Notes: generated from the sequence alone by a model not told the origin. A DNA stretch of 64,000 nt from Pannonibacter phragmitetus DSM 14782 (GCF_000382365.1 NZ_KB908224.1:62001-126000); one strand, 5' to 3'. Positions 8,861 through 17,171 are shown, numbered from the stretch's first letter. Numbers and translations are program-made.

Positions 8861-9409
8861 ATGTTTGCCAAGCTTTCTCTTTCCGGCCTGATGCTGGCCG
8901 CCGCCATGGTGACTCCCGCCAGCGCGCAGGATTTCAGGCTCACGAGCACGTCGATTGCCGAAGGCGCGCAACTGGCGTCCGCACATGTCTTTGCCGGTTT
9001 CGGCTGCGAAGGCGGCAACACCTCCCCGCAACTGTCCTGGACCGGTGCGCCGGCCGGCACGAAGAGCTTTGCCATCACCGCCTATGATCCGGACGCACCG
9101 ACCGGATCGGGCTGGTGGCACTGGACTGCGGTGAACATTCCCGCCTCCGTCACCTCGCTTGAGGCTGGGGCAAGTGGCGCCGGCAAGATGCCTGCGGAAG
9201 TCTCCGAGCTTGCCAATGACTACGGCGCGGCGGGATTTGGCGGAGCCTGCCCGCCTCCCGGCGAAGTGCACCGCTATATCTTCACCGTTCATGCGCTCCC
9301 GGTGGACCGGCTTGATCTGCCGGAAAACGCCAGCAACGCACTGGCCGGCTTCATGATCCACGCCAACGCGATTGCCTCGGCAAAGATCACGGCGGTTTAT
9401 AACCGTTGA
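8861..9409 (+). CDS. YbhB/YbcL-family PEBP-like protein, exported
   Basis: A 182-residue phosphatidylethanolamine-binding-protein fold, called Raf-kinase-inhibitor-like in bacteria. A signal peptide ends at about residue 22 (PASA before QDF), so the mature protein is periplasmic. The two ligand-pocket motifs are present: DPDAPTGSGWWHW near the middle and CPPPGEVHRYIF further on. AAAGGA 10-14 bases before ATG is an acceptable ribosome-binding site. The function of bacterial members is not settled. It ends at a strong bidirectional terminator shared with typA. Confidence 0.9.
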   Translation: MFAKLSLSGLMLAAAMVTPASAQDFRLTSTSIAEGAQLASAHVFAGFGCEGGNTSPQLSWTGAPAGTKSFAITAYDPDAPTGSGWWHWTAVNIPASVTSLEAGASGAGKMPAEVSELANDYGAAGFGGACPPPGEVHRYIFTVHALPVDRLDLPENASNALAGFMIHANAIASAKITAVYNR

Positions 9410-9441
9410 TGCGAAGAGCATCTGCCCGGTGATGAAAACGA

Positions 9442-9476
9442 AAAGGGCAGCCGGTGAAGGCTGCCCTTTGCTATTT
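9442..9476. terminator. Bidirectional intrinsic terminator
   Basis: AAAGGGCAGCC (9442-9452) pairs perfectly with GGCTGCCCTTT (9459-9469) around a 6-base loop, with A-rich sequence before and T-rich sequence after. It sits between the convergent ends of the PEBP-like gene and typA, so it can stop transcripts from both sides. Confidence 0.88.
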
Positions 9477-9491
9477 TAACGGCCGAAAGGC

Positions 9492-11312
9492 TCAGCTGCC
9501 CTTGGATGCAGCGCGCTCGGCGCGCTTGCGGTCGTTCGGGTCCAGCAGGGCCTTGCGCAGGCGGATGTTCTTCGGCGTCACTTCCACCAACTCGTCGTCA
9601 GCGATGTAGGACAGCGCCGCTTCGAGGGACAGGCGGATCGGGGTGGTCAGCTTGACGGCTTCATCCTTGCCGGCGGCGCGGATGTTGGTCAGCTGCTTGC
9701 CCTTCAGCACGTTCACTTCCAGGTCGTTGCCACGGGTGTGCTCGCCGATGATCATGCCCTGATACACCTTGACGCCCGGGTCGATCATCATCGGGCCACG
9801 GTCTTCCAGGTTGAACATGGCATAAGCCACGGCCTCACCGTCGCCGTTGGAGATCAGCACGCCGGTGTGACGGGTCGGAATGTCGCCCTTGTAGGGGGCG
9901 TATTCGTGGAACACGCGGTTGAAGATCGCCGTGCCGCGGGTGTCGGACAGCAGCTCGCCCTGATAGCCGATGAGGCCACGGGTGGGGGCGAGGAACTGCA
10001 GACGGGTGCGGCCGCCGCCGGAGGGGCGCATTTCGCGCAGCTCGGCCTTGCGCTCGGACAGCTTCTGCACCACGACGCCGGAATGCTCTTCATCCACGTC
10101 GATGGTGACTTCCTCGATCGGCTCCAGGCGGTTGCCCTTCTCGTCGAACTGGAAGACCACGCGCGGACGGCCGACGCAGATCTCGAAGCCTTCGCGGCGC
10201 ATGTTTTCGATCAGGATGGCGAGCTGAAGTTCACCACGGCCGGACACGATGAAGGCGTCGCCTTCCGGGGTGTCCTCGATCTTCAGCGCAACGTTGCCTT
10301 CCGCCTCGTCCATCAGACGCTTGCGGATGACGCGCGACTGCACCTTGTCGCCTTCGGTGCCGGCCAGCGGGCTGTCGTTGACGAAGAAGGTCATGGACAG
10401 GGTTGGCGGATCAATCGGCTGGGCCATGATCGGGGCGTTCACGTCCATGGAGCAGAGCGTGTCGGCGACGGTTGCTTCCTGCAGGCCTGCGATGGAGACG
10501 ATGTCACCGGCCTCGCCCTTCTCGATGGGCTGACGCTCGAGGCCACGGAAGGCGAGTACCTTGGAGATGCGGCCGCTTTCAACAACCTTGCCTTCACGCG
10601 ACAGGGCCTTGATGGGCATGTTCGGAATGGCTTCACCGGCGACGATGCGGCCCGTCAGGATGCGGCCCAGGAACGGGTTGCTCTCGATGGTGGTCGCCAG
10701 CATGCGGAAGGAGCCTTCCTCTGCCGTTGGTGCCGGAACGTGGCTGATGATCAGGTCGAACAGCGGGCCCATGGATTCAGCCGGACCGGTCGGGTCGTTG
10801 GCCATCCATTCCTGCTTGGCAGAGCCATAGACGACCGGGAAGTCGAGCTGCTCTTCGTTGGCGTCGAGGGCGGCGAAGAGGTCGAACACTTCGTCCAGCA
10901 CTTCCTCGGCGCGCTGCTCGGGCTTGTCGATCTTGTTGATGGCAACGATCGGCTTGAGGCCGAGCTTCAGGGCCTTGCCGAGCACGAACTTGGTCTGCGG
11001 CATCGGGCCTTCGGCGGCGTCCACCAGCAGAACCACACCGTCCACCATGTGCAGGATGCGCTCGACTTCACCGCCGAAGTCGGCGTGGCCCGGGGTATCC
11101 ACGATGTTGATGCGGGTGTCGCCCCATACCAGCGAAGTCACCTTCGCCAGAATGGTGATGCCACGCTCACGCTCCAGGTCGTTGGAGTCCATCATGCGCT
11201 CTTCCGTGCGCTGGTTCTCGCGGAAGGAGCCCGACTTCTTCAGAAGGACGTCGATTAGGGTTGTCTTGCCATGGTCGACGTGGGCGATGATGGCGATATT
11301 GCGCAGCTTCAT
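9492..11312 (-). CDS. typA: Translational GTPase TypA/BipA
   Basis: A 606-residue ribosome-binding GTPase of the EF-G class, involved in 50S assembly and stress or low-temperature growth. G1 AHVDHGKTT lies at residues 9-17, followed by the switch region RGITI, DTPGHADFGGEVER and NKID. The characteristic C-terminal domain (residues about 480-606) contains the GLIGYQGELLSDTRGTA segment. The start was set at ATG 11312 because GGAG lies 8 bases upstream; the TTG four codons earlier would swallow that site. A very stable hairpin stands immediately before the ribosome-binding site. Confidence 0.97.
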   Translation of the reverse strand: MKLRNIAIIAHVDHGKTTLIDVLLKKSGSFRENQRTEERMMDSNDLERERGITILAKVTSLVWGDTRINIVDTPGHADFGGEVERILHMVDGVVLLVDAAEGPMPQTKFVLGKALKLGLKPIVAINKIDKPEQRAEEVLDEVFDLFAALDANEEQLDFPVVYGSAKQEWMANDPTGPAESMGPLFDLIISHVPAPTAEEGSFRMLATTIESNPFLGRILTGRIVAGEAIPNMPIKALSREGKVVESGRISKVLAFRGLERQPIEKGEAGDIVSIAGLQEATVADTLCSMDVNAPIMAQPIDPPTLSMTFFVNDSPLAGTEGDKVQSRVIRKRLMDEAEGNVALKIEDTPEGDAFIVSGRGELQLAILIENMRREGFEICVGRPRVVFQFDEKGNRLEPIEEVTIDVDEEHSGVVVQKLSERKAELREMRPSGGGRTRLQFLAPTRGLIGYQGELLSDTRGTAIFNRVFHEYAPYKGDIPTRHTGVLISNGDGEAVAYAMFNLEDRGPMMIDPGVKVYQGMIIGEHTRGNDLEVNVLKGKQLTNIRAAGKDEAVKLTTPIRLSLEAALSYIADDELVEVTPKNIRLRKALLDPNDRKRAERAASKGS

Positions 11313-11328
11313 TAAGGGCTCCAAAAGA

Positions 11329-11353
11329 CACTGCGGGCAGGGTGCCCGCAGTG
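11329..11353 (-). promoter_or_regulatory. Hairpin in the typA leader (possible attenuator)
   Basis: A perfect 11-bp stem (CACTGCGGGCA / TGCCCGCAGTG) with a 3-base loop lies in the typA 5' region. Read in the typA direction it is followed at once by TCTTTT and then the GGAG ribosome-binding site. That is the arrangement of a leader terminator or of a structure next to the ribosome-binding site. No gene upstream on this strand needs a terminator here, because the next gene is divergent. Confidence 0.6.
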
Positions 11354-11481
11354 CTTGTCTTCAAATTGTGGCTGACGCCCGCTGGTGCTCACGGGCGGAA
11401 ATTCGCGCCCTGTATAGTCTGCGGCGGCCATTTGTGCAACGCGGCAGCGCATCTTGACGCAAATCAGCTGCCGCTCTAATT

Positions 11482-11496
11482 GTAAGGTAGCCTTAC
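11482..11496. promoter_or_regulatory. 15-bp palindrome, likely MarR operator
   Basis: GTAAGG-TAG-CCTTAC is a perfect inverted repeat of the size bound by MarR dimers. It lies about 25-50 bases before the start of the marR-like gene and in the divergent region shared with typA. Autoregulation of the MarR/Bcr-CflA unit is the simplest reading; binding to it is inferred. Confidence 0.55.
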
Positions 11497-11521
11497 TATA
11501 TGTCTTTCTTATGAAATCTGC

Positions 11522-11974
11522 GTGGTGCCTTGCGTGGCTGATCCGACCCTTGGTTTTCTTGTCGCCGATGTCGGCCGGCTGATCCGCCAGCGCTTCGAGG
11601 CGGCGCTGAGCGGCGTGGACTGCGGTCTGACGGCGGCGGAGGCGAGGACGCTTAACATGGTGCGGCAATTGCCGGATCAGCGCCAGAGCGTGCTGGCGGC
11701 GATCCTCGGCATCGAGCCGATGACGCTGGTGGGGCACCTCGACCGGCTGGAACAGGCGGGCCTGATCTGCCGTGAGGCCGACCCGCAGGACAGGCGCGCC
11801 AAGATCGTCGTTTTGGGCGAAGCGGCGCAGAGTGTGCTGGCCAAGATTGACGAGGCGCTTTTGCAGGTGCGCGCGGAAATCAGCCACGGCATGACCCCGG
11901 AGGAAACCGCAGCCGCGGTGCGGGTCCTGCTTCAGGTGCGCAGCAATCTGGCGGAGGCCGCAGACCGGGCCTGA
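11522..11974 (+). CDS. MarR-family transcriptional regulator
   Basis: A 150-residue (or slightly shorter) winged helix-turn-helix regulator. The core runs from about residue 30 to 100, with the recognition helix region IEPMTLVGHLDRLEQAGL and the wing DPQDRRAKIV, the classic D-x-R-D/R-x-K MarR wing. Start choice is open: GTG at 11522, 11525 or 11534, none with a strong ribosome-binding site. It is followed 74 bp later by a Bcr/CflA efflux pump on the same strand, a common regulator-pump pairing in which the regulator represses the pump until a ligand binds. A 15-bp palindrome lies just upstream. Confidence 0.88.
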   Translation: MVPCVADPTLGFLVADVGRLIRQRFEAALSGVDCGLTAAEARTLNMVRQLPDQRQSVLAAILGIEPMTLVGHLDRLEQAGLICREADPQDRRAKIVVLGEAAQSVLAKIDEALLQVRAEISHGMTPEETAAAVRVLLQVRSNLAEAADRA

Positions 11975-12048
11975 GGCCAGAGGCATGCTGCCAGAAGCCA
12001 GAAAGATGGAATTCGGATTTCCCGGGCAGGGAGGAGCCCGCACAACGG

Positions 12049-13278
12049 ATGGATCAGATGCGGGACAGTGTGACACCTCCCATGAGCGAAAGGCGCACCG
12101 CCCTGATCGGCGCGGCGCTGGTGGCGATCGGGCCGATTTCCATGGCGCTTTATACGCCGGCCATGCCGGTGCTGGCGGATGCTTTCGAGACGACGCGTTC
12201 GATGATCAAGCTGACGCTGACGGCCTATTTCACCGGCTTTGCCCTGACGCAGCTGATCTGCGGACCGCTGACCGATGCTTTCGGCCGCCGTCCGGTGACG
12301 ATTGCCTTCCTGCTGCTGTATCTCGCCTCCACTCTGCTGGCGGCCTTTGCGCCAAGTGTCGAGGGCATGATTGCCGCCCGCGCGCTGCAAGGGATTGGCG
12401 CTGCCATCGGCGTGTCCGTGTCCCGCGCCATCGTGCGCGACCAGTTCACCGGGCAGACCTCGGCGCGGATCATGAATACGGTGGCGATGATGCTGGCTAT
12501 TGGCCCGGCGATCTCGCCCACCATCGGCGGGTTGACGCTGGAGTTCTTCGGCTGGCGCGAGATCTTCTATTTCATGATCGTTTATGGCGCGGTCCTGCTG
12601 GCGGCGGTGTGGATCTTCATGGTGGAGACCAACCGCTACATCGACCGGGCCAATCTTCAGCCCGCGCGGCTTGTCATCAACTATCTGACGCTGCTGAAAA
12701 CGCCCTCCTTCCTGCAGCCCAGTCTGCTGGTGGGCTTTGGCATCGGCACCATCTACACTCTGGCGACCATCCTGCCCTTCGTGCTGATCGATCACGTGGG
12801 TCTGACGCCCAGCCAGTTCGGCCTCGGCATGATCGTGCAGTCCGGCTCCTTCATGGCAGCTACCATCGTCGCCTCGCGGGTGCTGCGGCGGCATGATGCG
12901 GGCAAGCTGGTGCCGCCCGCGCTGTGTGGCATGGCGCTGGCGGCAGCGGCGATCATCGTCTCGCATGCGTTGTTCGAACCCGGTTTCCTCAGCGTGATGC
13001 TGCCGGTGGGGCTGTTCTCTTTCTCGCTGGCCTGTCTTTTGCCCGCTGCCACCACGGCGGCGCTGCAGGGCTTTCCGCAGCTTGCAGGCTCTGCCTCCTC
13101 GCTGACCGGGTTTCTGCAATTCGGCACCGGCATTCTCGGCAGTTTGGTGGCGGCGTGGCTCGGCGATCCGGTGCTGGCGCTGATCATCGTTGCGCCGGGC
13201 ATGATGCTGCTGGGGGCGGGGCTCTACCTGGCTCTGACGCCGCTTGCGAGGGCGAAGGAGGGAGGCGGCGGCAGTTGA
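12049..13278 (+). CDS. Bcr/CflA-family multidrug efflux MFS transporter
   Basis: A 409-residue major facilitator superfamily antiporter with 12 predicted membrane helices. The loop 2-3 motif GPLTDAFGRRPV and the conserved YTPAMPVLADAF opening are those of the Bcr/CflA drug-resistance family (bicyclomycin, chloramphenicol and similar exporters). The drug specificity cannot be inferred. GGAGGAG lies about 12 bases before ATG 12049; ATG 12082 is an alternative start. It follows a MarR gene on the same strand and probably shares its transcript. Confidence 0.9.
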   Translation: MDQMRDSVTPPMSERRTALIGAALVAIGPISMALYTPAMPVLADAFETTRSMIKLTLTAYFTGFALTQLICGPLTDAFGRRPVTIAFLLLYLASTLLAAFAPSVEGMIAARALQGIGAAIGVSVSRAIVRDQFTGQTSARIMNTVAMMLAIGPAISPTIGGLTLEFFGWREIFYFMIVYGAVLLAAVWIFMVETNRYIDRANLQPARLVINYLTLLKTPSFLQPSLLVGFGIGTIYTLATILPFVLIDHVGLTPSQFGLGMIVQSGSFMAATIVASRVLRRHDAGKLVPPALCGMALAAAAIIVSHALFEPGFLSVMLPVGLFSFSLACLLPAATTAALQGFPQLAGSASSLTGFLQFGTGILGSLVAAWLGDPVLALIIVAPGMMLLGAGLYLALTPLARAKEGGGGS

Positions 13279-13379
13279 CCGGCGTCCTTGCGGCGTTTTC
13301 TGTGCCGCAACCGTCCTTCGGCTTGACCTCTCCCCGTCAAAGCGCGACATAGCGCTTCGATCTCGCGGGAGCTTCCTCA

Positions 13380-14201
13380 ATGACACAGGCTGCCTATCAG
13401 CTGCCGGACCTTGCCGGTCCTGCCCGCCCGCATGTGATGGGCATCCTCAATGTCACGCCGGACAGCTTTTCAGACGGCGGCCGTCATGCTGCCACGGAAG
13501 CTGCCATCGCCCATGCCCGGCAGATGATTGCTGAAGGTGCGGATATCATTGACATCGGCGGTGAAAGCACGCGGCCCGGCGCTGCGCCTGTATCTCTGGA
13601 CGACGAGTGGGCCCGCCTTGCCCCGGTGCTGGAGCCGGTCGTGGCGCTGGGCTGCCCGGTCTCCATCGACACCTACAAGGCGGAAACCGCCCGCCGGGCC
13701 TGCCGCGCCGGAGTGGCGATCGTCAATGACGTCTGGGGCCTGCAGAAAGATCCGGCCATGGCAGATGCCGTGGCTGAAGCGGGCGTTCATGTGGTGATGA
13801 TGCACAACCGCGAAGCCGCAGATCCGGCCATCGACATTCTCGCCGACATCGACCGGTTCTTCGAACGCTCGATGGAACTGGCAGAGCGCGCCGGCATTGC
13901 GAGGGAAAAGATGATCCTCGATCCGGGCTTCGGCTTCGGCAAGACGGTGGACCAGAATTTCCTCGTCCTCAACCGCTTCGCAAGCCTGCGCAAGCATGGC
14001 CTGCCGCTGCTGAGCGGCGCCTCGCGCAAGCGCATGATCGGCGCGGTGCTGGATGTGGAGCCGCAGGAGCGGCTTTGCGGCTCGCTGGCGGTGCATCTTC
14101 TGTCGCTGGAACGGGGCGCGGCAATCCTGCGCGCCCACGATGTCCGCCCGCATGTGGAGGCGGCGAAGATCTTTGCTGCCATGAAAAGGGAAGCCGTCTG
14201 A
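13380..14201 (+). CDS. folP: Dihydropteroate synthase
   Basis: A 273-residue TIM-barrel enzyme that joins p-aminobenzoate to hydroxymethyl-dihydropterin pyrophosphate in folate synthesis, and is the sulfonamide target. Both signatures are complete: GILNVTPDSFSDGG near residue 20-33 and DIGGESTRPGA near 57-67. SIDTY, NDVWG, DPGFGFGK and the SGASRKRMIG phosphate loop follow in order. The stop of folP abuts the start of folK (14201/14202), so the two are translated as a coupled pair. The folB gene that usually sits between them is missing here. Confidence 0.97.
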   Translation: MTQAAYQLPDLAGPARPHVMGILNVTPDSFSDGGRHAATEAAIAHARQMIAEGADIIDIGGESTRPGAAPVSLDDEWARLAPVLEPVVALGCPVSIDTYKAETARRACRAGVAIVNDVWGLQKDPAMADAVAEAGVHVVMMHNREAADPAIDILADIDRFFERSMELAERAGIAREKMILDPGFGFGKTVDQNFLVLNRFASLRKHGLPLLSGASRKRMIGAVLDVEPQERLCGSLAVHLLSLERGAAILRAHDVRPHVEAAKIFAAMKREAV

Positions 14202-14705
14202 ATGAGCCTTGCTGACAACGCGGTGCGCGCGGCGCTGGGCCTCGGCTCCAACATGGGCGACCCGAAGGCCAATCTGGCCGCAGCCATCGCCCGGCTTGAT
14301 GCGAGCGAGGGCATCTCCGTCCGCGCCGTTTCTTCTGCCTACCGCACACCACCCTGGGGGCCGATCCCGCAGGATGACTACCGCAACATCTGCCTCGTCA
14401 TCGAAACGGTGCTGAGCCCGCGTGACCTGCTGGGCCGGTGCCTTGAGATCGAACGGGAACTGGGCCGGGTGCGGGATGTGCGCTGGGGCCCGCGCATCAT
14501 CGACATCGACGTGCTGATCTATGGCGGTGAACAGGTGGAGGAGGAGCATCTCTCCATCCCCCATCCGCGCATGGGCGAAAGGGCATTCGTGCTGGTGCCT
14601 CTGGCCGAAATCTGGCCCGATGCCCCCATCGGCGGCGGCCGCACGGCGGCTGAAGCCCTCGCAACCTGCGAAGGCCGCGAGGAAATCGTCCTGCTGCCAG
14701 AGTGA
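14202..14705 (+). CDS. folK: 2-amino-4-hydroxy-6-hydroxymethyldihydropteridine pyrophosphokinase
   Basis: A 167-residue HPPK, the enzyme directly before dihydropteroate synthase in folate synthesis. Visible motifs are the N-terminal LGSNMGDPKANL, the YRTPPWGP substrate loop, and the ATP/Mg signature RWGPRIIDIDVLIYGG, followed by the IPHPRMGERAFVLVPL tail. It begins on the base after the folP stop codon. It converges on higA, with two bases between the stop codons. Confidence 0.96.
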   Translation: MSLADNAVRAALGLGSNMGDPKANLAAAIARLDASEGISVRAVSSAYRTPPWGPIPQDDYRNICLVIETVLSPRDLLGRCLEIERELGRVRDVRWGPRIIDIDVLIYGGEQVEEEHLSIPHPRMGERAFVLVPLAEIWPDAPIGGGRTAAEALATCEGREEIVLLPE

Positions 14706-14707
14706 GC

Positions 14708-15022
14708 CTATGCGGCGCGGGGACTGATCTGAGCCAGATCGTCTGCGATTTCACGGCGCCGCTGCATCAGGTCATAATCTGCCTGAAGGCCAAGGAAAAA
14801 GCCTTCCGAGACGCCGAAATAGCGCGCAAGCCGCAGATCCGTGTCAGCGCTGATGGACCGTTTGCCGAGCACGATTTCATTGATGCGCCGCGGCGGCACA
14901 TCCAGCGCGCGCGCAAGCGCATTCTGGCTGAGGTGCATCGGCTTGAGAAACTCTTCCAGCAGGACTTCGCCCGGATGCGGGTTCGGCAAAAGATCAGCTG
15001 TGGTAGTCGGTGATGGTGACAT
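14708..15022 (-). CDS. higA: HigA-family antitoxin (XRE helix-turn-helix)
   Basis: A 104-residue antitoxin of the HigA/VapI type. The helix-turn-helix covers about residues 18-70 and includes the family motifs HPGEVLLEEFLKP, LSQNALARAL and the IVLGKRSISADTDLRLARYF stretch. The start was set at 15022 by a full AAGGAGGT ribosome-binding site 7 bases upstream, which lies inside the end of higB; the genes overlap by 29 bases. HigA binds and neutralises HigB and normally represses the shared promoter. The toxin-first order is typical of higBA. Confidence 0.92.
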   Translation of the reverse strand: MSPSPTTTADLLPNPHPGEVLLEEFLKPMHLSQNALARALDVPPRRINEIVLGKRSISADTDLRLARYFGVSEGFFLGLQADYDLMQRRREIADDLAQISPRAA

Positions 15023-15278
15023 GTGCCGGACCTCCTTCCTGCCAGACAAAACAGATGCGCCACTGATCATTGACGCGGATGCTGAACTGGCCGGTTCTAT
15101 CGCCCTTCAGGGCCTCCAGACGATTGCCCGGTGGCACGCGCAGGTCATTGATGACCCTTGCCTGATTCAGCATGCGGAGCTTGCGCAATGCCACGGACTG
15201 TATGGCTGGCGGCAGGCGCCGACTCACGCGGCCCGACCAGATGAGTTCCGTTTCAGGATCGGCAAAGCTCTGGATCAT
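14994..15278 (-). CDS. higB: HigB-family toxin (RelE superfamily mRNA interferase)
   Basis: A 94-residue RelE-like toxin. The family opening MIQSFADPETELIWSG is present, followed by the core LRKLRMLNQA, the LEALKGDRTGQFSIRVNDQW segment and the C-terminal RICFVW strand. Such toxins cut mRNA on the ribosome when the antitoxin is degraded. ATG 15278 was chosen; the TTG two codons earlier is unlikely. Its length and motifs look intact. Two tandem 17-bp operator-like palindromes lie directly upstream. It is followed by higA with a 29-base overlap. Confidence 0.92.
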   Translation of the reverse strand: MIQSFADPETELIWSGRVSRRLPPAIQSVALRKLRMLNQARVINDLRVPPGNRLEALKGDRTGQFSIRVNDQWRICFVWQEGGPAHVTITDYHS

Positions 15279-15286
15279 GAGCAACT

Positions 15287-15320
15287 ATAACGCATGGCGT
15301 TATGTAGTGCCATGCGTTAC
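15287..15320. promoter_or_regulatory. Tandem 17-bp operators of the higBA promoter
   Basis: ATAACGC-ATG-GCGTTAT (15287-15303) is a perfect 7-3-7 palindrome. The next 17 bases (15304-15320) repeat the pattern imperfectly as GTAGTGC-CAT-GCGTTAC, matching at 5 of 7 arm positions. The sites are contiguous and start 9 bases before higB. A -10-like TATAGT on the minus strand (around 15284-15289) touches the first site, so binding would block the promoter. HigA autorepression is inferred from the family. Confidence 0.7.
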
Positions 15321-15332
15321 ATCATGCTGCGT

Positions 15333-16067
15333 TCACCGGTTCGGGAGCTCGCCCCGCAGCCACTGCTGCCATTGGGCCCTGGTGCCGAAGAAGGCGTTCC
15401 GGTCGACGGGCCCCTTGATGCCCCTGATGGTGCCTTGCGCGGTGTACTGCCAGAAGACCCAATCGTCGCGCTTGTCGTATTTGTAGCTCGGATGGCTGGC
15501 GACCGACCGCAGCCAGAAGTCATGGGCTGTGTATTTTCCGACCAGAATGTCCCGGTGGAAGTCGATGGTGGTGTAGACGATCGGGCGTTTGCCGTAATAG
15601 GCCTCAACGGCATTGAGGAACACGCCTACATCCGCGACGATCTTGTCTGCCGGAGGCGGCTTGGGGCAGTTCTTCGAGATATGGTTCCATTCCATGTCGA
15701 GAACTGGCGGCAGGGCCTGCGGATCGCGCGGAACATTCTGGATGAACCAGGCAATCTGTTCCTCAACAGGGCGGCAGAAATAATAGAAGTGATAGGCACC
15801 GCGCGGCACGCCGGCCTCCTTGGCCGCTTGCCAGTTGGTCACGAACATCGGATCGAGAAAATCGCCGCCCTCGGTTGCCTTGATGAAGGCAAACTCGACG
15901 CCGGCGCGCTTGACCTCGTGCCAGTTGATATCCGCCTGCCAGCGGGACACGTCGATGCCGTGGACGGGGAAGTCCTGCGGCATGGGATCGCGGTACTCCA
16001 CCCCCGAACAGGAGGACAGAAGCGCGGTAAGGGCAAGCATGGCAAGGAAGCGCGGGCGCCGGAACAC
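15333..16067 (-). CDS. GH25-family lysozyme, lipoprotein
   Basis: A 244-residue muramidase. The signal peptide ends in the lipobox LLSSC with Cys at residue 20, so it should be membrane-anchored in the periplasm or outer membrane. The GH25 fold is complete: HGIDVSRWQ at the domain start, the FAFIKATEGG strand, the catalytic DxE in LPPVLDMEW, and the C-terminal FWQYTAQG strand. It would cut the glycan strands of peptidoglycan in cell-wall remodelling. No phage genes are adjacent, so this is probably a cellular enzyme. Its 3' end is only 12 bases from the higBA operators. Confidence 0.92.
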   Translation of the reverse strand: MFRRPRFLAMLALTALLSSCSGVEYRDPMPQDFPVHGIDVSRWQADINWHEVKRAGVEFAFIKATEGGDFLDPMFVTNWQAAKEAGVPRGAYHFYYFCRPVEEQIAWFIQNVPRDPQALPPVLDMEWNHISKNCPKPPPADKIVADVGVFLNAVEAYYGKRPIVYTTIDFHRDILVGKYTAHDFWLRSVASHPSYKYDKRDDWVFWQYTAQGTIRGIKGPVDRNAFFGTRAQWQQWLRGELPNR

Positions 16068-16302
16068 GTGTTCCTCCGGGTTAACGAATTACAAACACCT
16101 AGCGTCAAATTGCGCGAAAAGTCCTAACGGATCGTAGAAAAATCGTGGCGGGAATGGGGCATTTGCGGTTACCCCGCCTGTGGTGCACCGTCTTTGCGGT
16201 CTGAAACCGGCTTGACGGGCGGGGCAACACCGGGTCACGTGCTTGTCCTGACTTGTCACGCCCGCCGCATCGCCTATCCGGCTCATAGCTACGGACCTCT
16301 TC

Positions 16303-17112
16303 ATGACTGACCGCCTGACCCTTGCCACCTGGAACATCAATTCCGTCCGGCTGCGCATGCCGATTGTCGAGACCTTCCTCATCACCCATGCGCCGGATGT
16401 GCTGTGCCTGCAGGAAACCAAGTGCCCGGATGCCAACTTTCCGTTCGGTGCCTTCCGCAAGCTGGGCTATGAGCATGTGGAGATCAGTGGCCAGAAGGGC
16501 TACCACGGCGTCGCCATCGTCTCGCGCCGCCCCCTGGAGGCTGTCGAGCGGCGGGATTTCTGCGGCAAGGGCGATGCCCGGCACATTGCCGTCAGCGTGC
16601 AGTTCAATGGCGGCTCGTTCCGCCTGCATAACTTTTATGTGCCGGCGGGCGGCGACGAGCCGGACCGGACGATCAATGAGAAATTCGGCCACAAGCTGGA
16701 TTTCATGGCCGAGATGAAGGCGATGCTGGGCGGGGACGAGGCGTCGCGCCCGGGCGTTGTCGTGGGTGATCTCAACGTCGCGCCCTATGAGCATGACGTG
16801 TGGTCGCACAAGGCATTGCTGAAGATCGTCAGCCATACGCCGGTCGAAACGGAGCTTCTGGAAGCCATCCGCACCGGCGGCAACTGGGTGGATGTGATGC
16901 GCCAGCACGTGCCCATGTCCGAAAAGCTCTACACCTGGTGGAGCTACCGGGCGAAGGACTGGGATGCTGCCGACAAGGGCCGCCGTCTCGATCACATCTG
17001 GATGACCCAGAGCCTTGCCCCGCACGCCCGCGGCATCGAAGTGCTGCGGGCGGCGAGAGGCTGGGAAAAGCCCTCCGACCACGTTCCGGTGATTGCGCGG
17101 CTGGAGGTCTGA
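16303..17112 (+). CDS. xthA: Exodeoxyribonuclease III
   Basis: A 269-residue AP endonuclease / 3'-exonuclease of the ExoIII family, acting in base-excision repair. Visible active-site motifs are the N-terminal TWNINSVRLR, the metal-binding glutamate in LQETKC, the GDLNVAP loop, the RLDHIWMT strand and the C-terminal SDHVPVIA with the catalytic Asp-His. It is divergent from the lysozyme gene across 235 bp without another gene. A flippase-like gene follows on the same strand. Confidence 0.96.
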   Translation: MTDRLTLATWNINSVRLRMPIVETFLITHAPDVLCLQETKCPDANFPFGAFRKLGYEHVEISGQKGYHGVAIVSRRPLEAVERRDFCGKGDARHIAVSVQFNGGSFRLHNFYVPAGGDEPDRTINEKFGHKLDFMAEMKAMLGGDEASRPGVVVGDLNVAPYEHDVWSHKALLKIVSHTPVETELLEAIRTGGNWVDVMRQHVPMSEKLYTWWSYRAKDWDAADKGRRLDHIWMTQSLAPHARGIEVLRAARGWEKPSDHVPVIARLEV

Positions 17113-17171
17113 GCCCGAATAGAAGATCCGGCCTTGGCATAATCTTAAGTCCGCCGTGGCAGGATCGCGCG

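Noticed and set aside
9738-11258. 506-codon open frame on the plus strand, antisense to typA
   Set aside because: The G+C-rich codon bias of typA leaves the opposite strand open. The translation is His/Gly/Asp-rich low-information sequence with no domain, and typA is unmistakable.
15333-16067. GH25 lysozyme considered as a prophage endolysin
   Set aside because: It has a lipobox signal peptide and no holin, tail or capsid genes around; a cellular wall enzyme is more likely.
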